Of a stretch of 64,000 bases of DNA, positions 61,568 to 64,000 are shown in pieces; within the stretch, counting starts at the first letter, position 1; each line of letters starts with the position of its first letter. Source of the stretch: Lachnospiraceae bacterium (GTDB lineage Bacteria > Bacillota > Clostridia > Lachnospirales > Lachnospiraceae); the NCBI GenBank assembly GCA_021628825.1, contig JAJXRY010000001.1, forward strand, positions 372,001 to 436,000. Direction: 5' to 3'. The translations under genes and the position numbers were made by a program. Under the pieces are notes generated by a model. The model was not told where the DNA came from. It saw only the letters and a program-made list of their open reading frames with translations, and searched no databases.

Positions 61568-62103
61568 ATAAGAAGTTAAAGGATATTCTGAGCACAAGCT
61601 TGTATTTATTAATTGTACTGGTTGTAACCTTTCTGGTTGTGACCTATGTGGGACAGAGAACGAAGGTGATCGGAAGCTCCATGTCCCCCACGCTTACCGA
61701 TGGCGATAATCTCATTGTCGATAAGATTTCGTATCGTTTTCATGATCCGGAGCGGTTCGACATTGTGGTATTTCCATTCCGGTATGCAGAGAAGACCTAT
61801 TATATCAAGCGGATTATCGGGCTGCCGGGAGAAACGGTATACATTGATGAAGAAGGAACCATTTACATCGGTGGAGAGGTTCTCGATGAGCACTTTGGCA
61901 AGGAAGTGATTCAGGATCCGGGAAGGGCCTATGAGACGATTACGCTTGGTGAGGATGAATATTTTGTTTTGGGAGATAACCGCAATAACAGCTCGGACAG
62001 CAGGGATCCGGTTGTGGGCAACATCCACCGGGATGAACTGATTGGGAAAGCATGGATGCGGATTTATCCGTTTGACCAGATGTGTATTATCAAACATCAG
62101 TAA
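61558..62103 (+). CDS. lepB: Signal peptidase I, copy 2
   Basis: 181 residues, intact. One N-terminal TM (SLYLLIVLVVTFLVVTYVG), then VIGSSMSPTLTDGD with the catalytic Ser, YYIKRIIGLPGETV with the catalytic Lys, and YFVLGDNRNNSSDSRDP. The ATG at 61558 lies inside the end of rbgA; GTG 61564 is an alternative start. It shares the same motifs with copy 1 but differs in sequence, so this is an old duplication, not a recent one. Confidence 0.95.
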   Translation: MAVNKKLKDILSTSLYLLIVLVVTFLVVTYVGQRTKVIGSSMSPTLTDGDNLIVDKISYRFHDPERFDIVVFPFRYAEKTYYIKRIIGLPGETVYIDEEGTIYIGGEVLDEHFGKEVIQDPGRAYETITLGEDEYFVLGDNRNNSSDSRDPVVGNIHRDELIGKAWMRIYPFDQMCIIKHQ

Positions 62104-62120
62104 AATAACAGGAGTACATA

Positions 62121-62898
62121 ATGGAAACAAAGATCAGTGTGATCAAAGAAGAATTACAGGCAGCATCTTATAAAGAGCTGCCTCTCTTTATAAGTAAATA
62201 CGAAGCAGATGAACGAAGCGGAGTCGCTGCGCTTGTAAAAAGGGCACGTAAGCAGATCGATGATTATGAGAACGAGTTGCTGCGTACCGAAAAGATGAAG
62301 GAATATGAGAAGAAATACAGTCAGTATTCTTATATCTGTGGAATTGATGAAGTTGGAAGAGGTCCGCTTGCCGGACCGGTTGTGGCAGGTGCTGTGATCC
62401 TGCCCAAAGATTGTGATATTTTGTATCTAAATGATTCCAAACAACTCTCCGAAAAGAAAAGAGAAGAGTTAAATGACATCATTTTGGAAAAGGCAGTGGC
62501 AACCGGAATTGGTGTTGTGTCACCGGAACGGATTGACGAAATCAATATTTTGCAGGCAACCTATGAGGCAATGCGTCAGGCAATTGGAAACCTTTCCGTA
62601 AAGCCGGATCTGCTGCTTAACGATGCGGTAACGATTCCGAAGGTCGAGATCCCGCAGGTGCCGATTATTAAAGGGGATGCCAAGAGCATTTCCATCGCGG
62701 CGGCTAGCATCATTGCCAAGGTATACAGGGATCATCTGATGGTGCAGTATGACGAGATTTTTCCCGGGATACGGGTTTGCGGGAAATAAAGGATACGGGG
62801 CACAGGCCCATATGGAAGCGATCCGTACCTTAGGACCGACACCAATCAACAGAAGAACATTTATTAGGAATAGTTACCAAAACATAATATTATACTAG
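62121..62898 (+). CDS. rnhB: Ribonuclease HII (one frameshift)
   Basis: About 258 residues. It cuts the RNA strand of RNA-DNA hybrids. The N-terminal 70-residue extension is typical of Firmicute RNase HII; then CGIDEVGRGPLAGPVVAGAV with the metal-binding Asp-Glu, NDSKQLSEKKRE, and GDAKSISIAAASIIAKVYRD. T5 near 62760 should be four, giving EIFPGYGFAGNKGYGAQAH and a stop at 62896-62898. The position after rbgA-lepB matches the Firmicute order. Confidence 0.93.
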
Positions 62899-62909
62899 GA
62901 GAAATCAGA

Positions 62910-64000
62910 TTGAACATTTCATCCTTTGTAAATCAGATTACACAGACAATTACAGATGCGGCGAATGGGAACACAGGGAATCTTTCTCCTTCTGCTTTGG
63001 AGGAGAGCATCCGCAACGTGCTGGAAGCGTTTCGGTGAAAAGGTTGAGGAAGGTCGGTAACAGGGAGAGATTCTGCAGATGAACGGGAATGAGATTCTGT
63101 TGTCCCTTGGAGAAAACCAGCTTCTGCAGGCAAGGTTGGAGGGCGGAGCAATGCCCAAAATGGGCCAGATCATGACCTTTCAGATCCAGAATACGGCAGG
63201 AAATAAAATTTCCCTGACGCCGCTTTTTTTGGAAAACTTAAGCCAGAATCCCAGTATTTCCACAGCATTGAAGGCGGCAGGCCTTCCTCTGACAGATCAG
63301 ATGATTCAGATGGTGAAGGATATGATGCAGGAGGGGCTACCGATCGACCGGCAGTCGCTATATCAGATGAACCGTGCCATGAATCTGAATCAGGGAGTAC
63401 CTACGTCGACACTGGCACAGATGCAGCGTTTGGGGATTCCATTGGAAGCGGATATGATCCAGCAGTTTCAGAACTACCAGAATTATGAGCATCAGATTAC
63501 CGGAAGTCTTTCGGATCTTACCGATGCTTTTACGGAGAGTTTTTTACAGTTATCCGGGGAACAGGGCGCACAGGAAGGACTGTCTTTCGTGCAGGATATA
63601 TTAGGACAGTTTGTAAGTGAAGAGGGAATCCCGGAAGAGAACATTTCACAGAATCCGGAAAACGTACAGAACCAGCCGGACGGACAGACAGAAGGATTAC
63701 AAAAGAATTTTACAGAAAGTGCACTGTATAAGGATCTTAAGGAGCTTGGCGCATCGCCGGAACAGTTGTCCAATCTGGTTTCCAATAAGGGGAACGGACA
63801 GCAGGTGTTAAAAGAGGTGCTGCATCTGATTGATCAGAACCTGAAAGGTGAAGTGAGTACACCGGATTTTAGTGAAAAGCTGGGAAAATTTTTAGAGGGA
63901 AAAGAATTTAAGCAGTTATTTAAGGAGACCTTAAACAAGCAGTTGCTTTTAGAGCCGGCCGAGGTGGCAGAAGAGGGCAAGGTGGATCAGCTCTATGAAA
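62910..64000 (+). CDS. YlqG/FliK-like protein, 5' part (frameshift and in-frame stop)
   Basis: Gene continues past the window. The TTG start at 62910 has AGGAG upstream and gives MNISSFVNQITQTITDAANG. After a break near 63030, the frame reads GEILQMNGNEILLSLGENQLLQARLEGG, then a long Gln/Leu/Glu-rich region (AALKAAGLP-type helices, MIQQFQNYQNYEHQITG). B. subtilis has the FliK-like ylqG after rnhB, and position plus composition fit. A TAA at 63058-63060 stays in frame after the simplest correction, so the start region is unresolved. No flagellar genes are present in the window. Confidence 0.6.

Noticed and set aside
1..64000. CRISPR array, prophage, transposase or integron
   Set aside because: No regularly spaced direct repeats, no phage structural genes and no transposase or integrase motif were found on either strand.
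1..64000. Programmed frameshifting or transcriptional slippage as a general mechanism
   Set aside because: Breaks also sit in runs of 3-4 bases and in G/C runs, in highly expressed ribosomal genes, without slippery-site context; sequence error explains them more simply.

Overview
The window reads as one chromosomal stretch of a Gram-positive Clostridia, most likely a gut Lachnospiraceae. The pointers are the conserved low-GC Gram-positive blocks (tmcAL-pta-ackA-yceD-rpmF; plsX-acpP-rnc-smc-ftsY; ylxM-ffh-rpsP-khpA-rimM-trmD-rplS-rbgA-rnhB-ylqG), a Phe T-box leader, a class B sortase with TPxTG-type substrates and a Cys-rich 'chorion class HCB'-like small protein. The genus assignment is inference. 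No rRNA, tRNA, CRISPR array, IS element or prophage was recognised.

Layout. 1-5.2 kb: end of an HlyD-type adaptor, a MacB-type exporter subunit, a large solute-binding lipoprotein and a membrane diguanylate cyclase. 5.3-8.6 kb: eda and kdgK converging on uxaC (hexuronate catabolism). 8.6-13.1 kb: tmcAL diverging from pta-ackA, then yceD-rpmF. 13.2-15.5 kb: small uncharacterised proteins. 15.7-26 kb: class B sortase, two large LRR surface proteins sharing an unusual C-terminal sorting signal, and a subtilisin-like protease. 26.1 kb: 6S RNA with its own promoter and terminator. 26.4-36.9 kb: SpoIID/LytB protein, YihY, T-box-pheST, M18 aminopeptidase, queA, PilZ protein, VanZ. 36.9-39 kb: aroF-tyrA on the minus strand. 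39.4-44 kb: EF-G paralogue and leuS. 44.1-51.8 kb: plsX-acpP-rnc-smc-ftsY-ilvA. 52-55.6 kb: YitT, orphan HicB-like protein, a decayed RelBE module, membrane-anchored GH25 lysozyme. 55.7-64 kb: the SRP/ribosome/tRNA-modification block with two lepB copies.

Data quality governs the interpretation. Most long genes, including essential ones (pheS, leuS, smc, ffh, ftsY, rnc, acpP, rplS), are cut by frameshifts at short homopolymers. Where the family sequence lets the true reading be inferred, the error is nearly always an extra base: runs of 3-4 appear as 4-5, and runs of 5-6 appear as 7, mainly A or T. I treat these as sequence or assembly errors and annotate one gene across each set of fragments. 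The apparent Eda-KdgK fusion disappears under this correction.

The most interesting biology is the sortase-LRR locus (two substrates sharing a TPxTGD-x-IHPKWFLALGLA tail and a common pre-anchor domain). Next come three families of dispersed intergenic hairpins or short repeats, one lying between the T-box terminator and pheS, and a RelE-type toxin that has lost its middle while its antitoxin stays intact.
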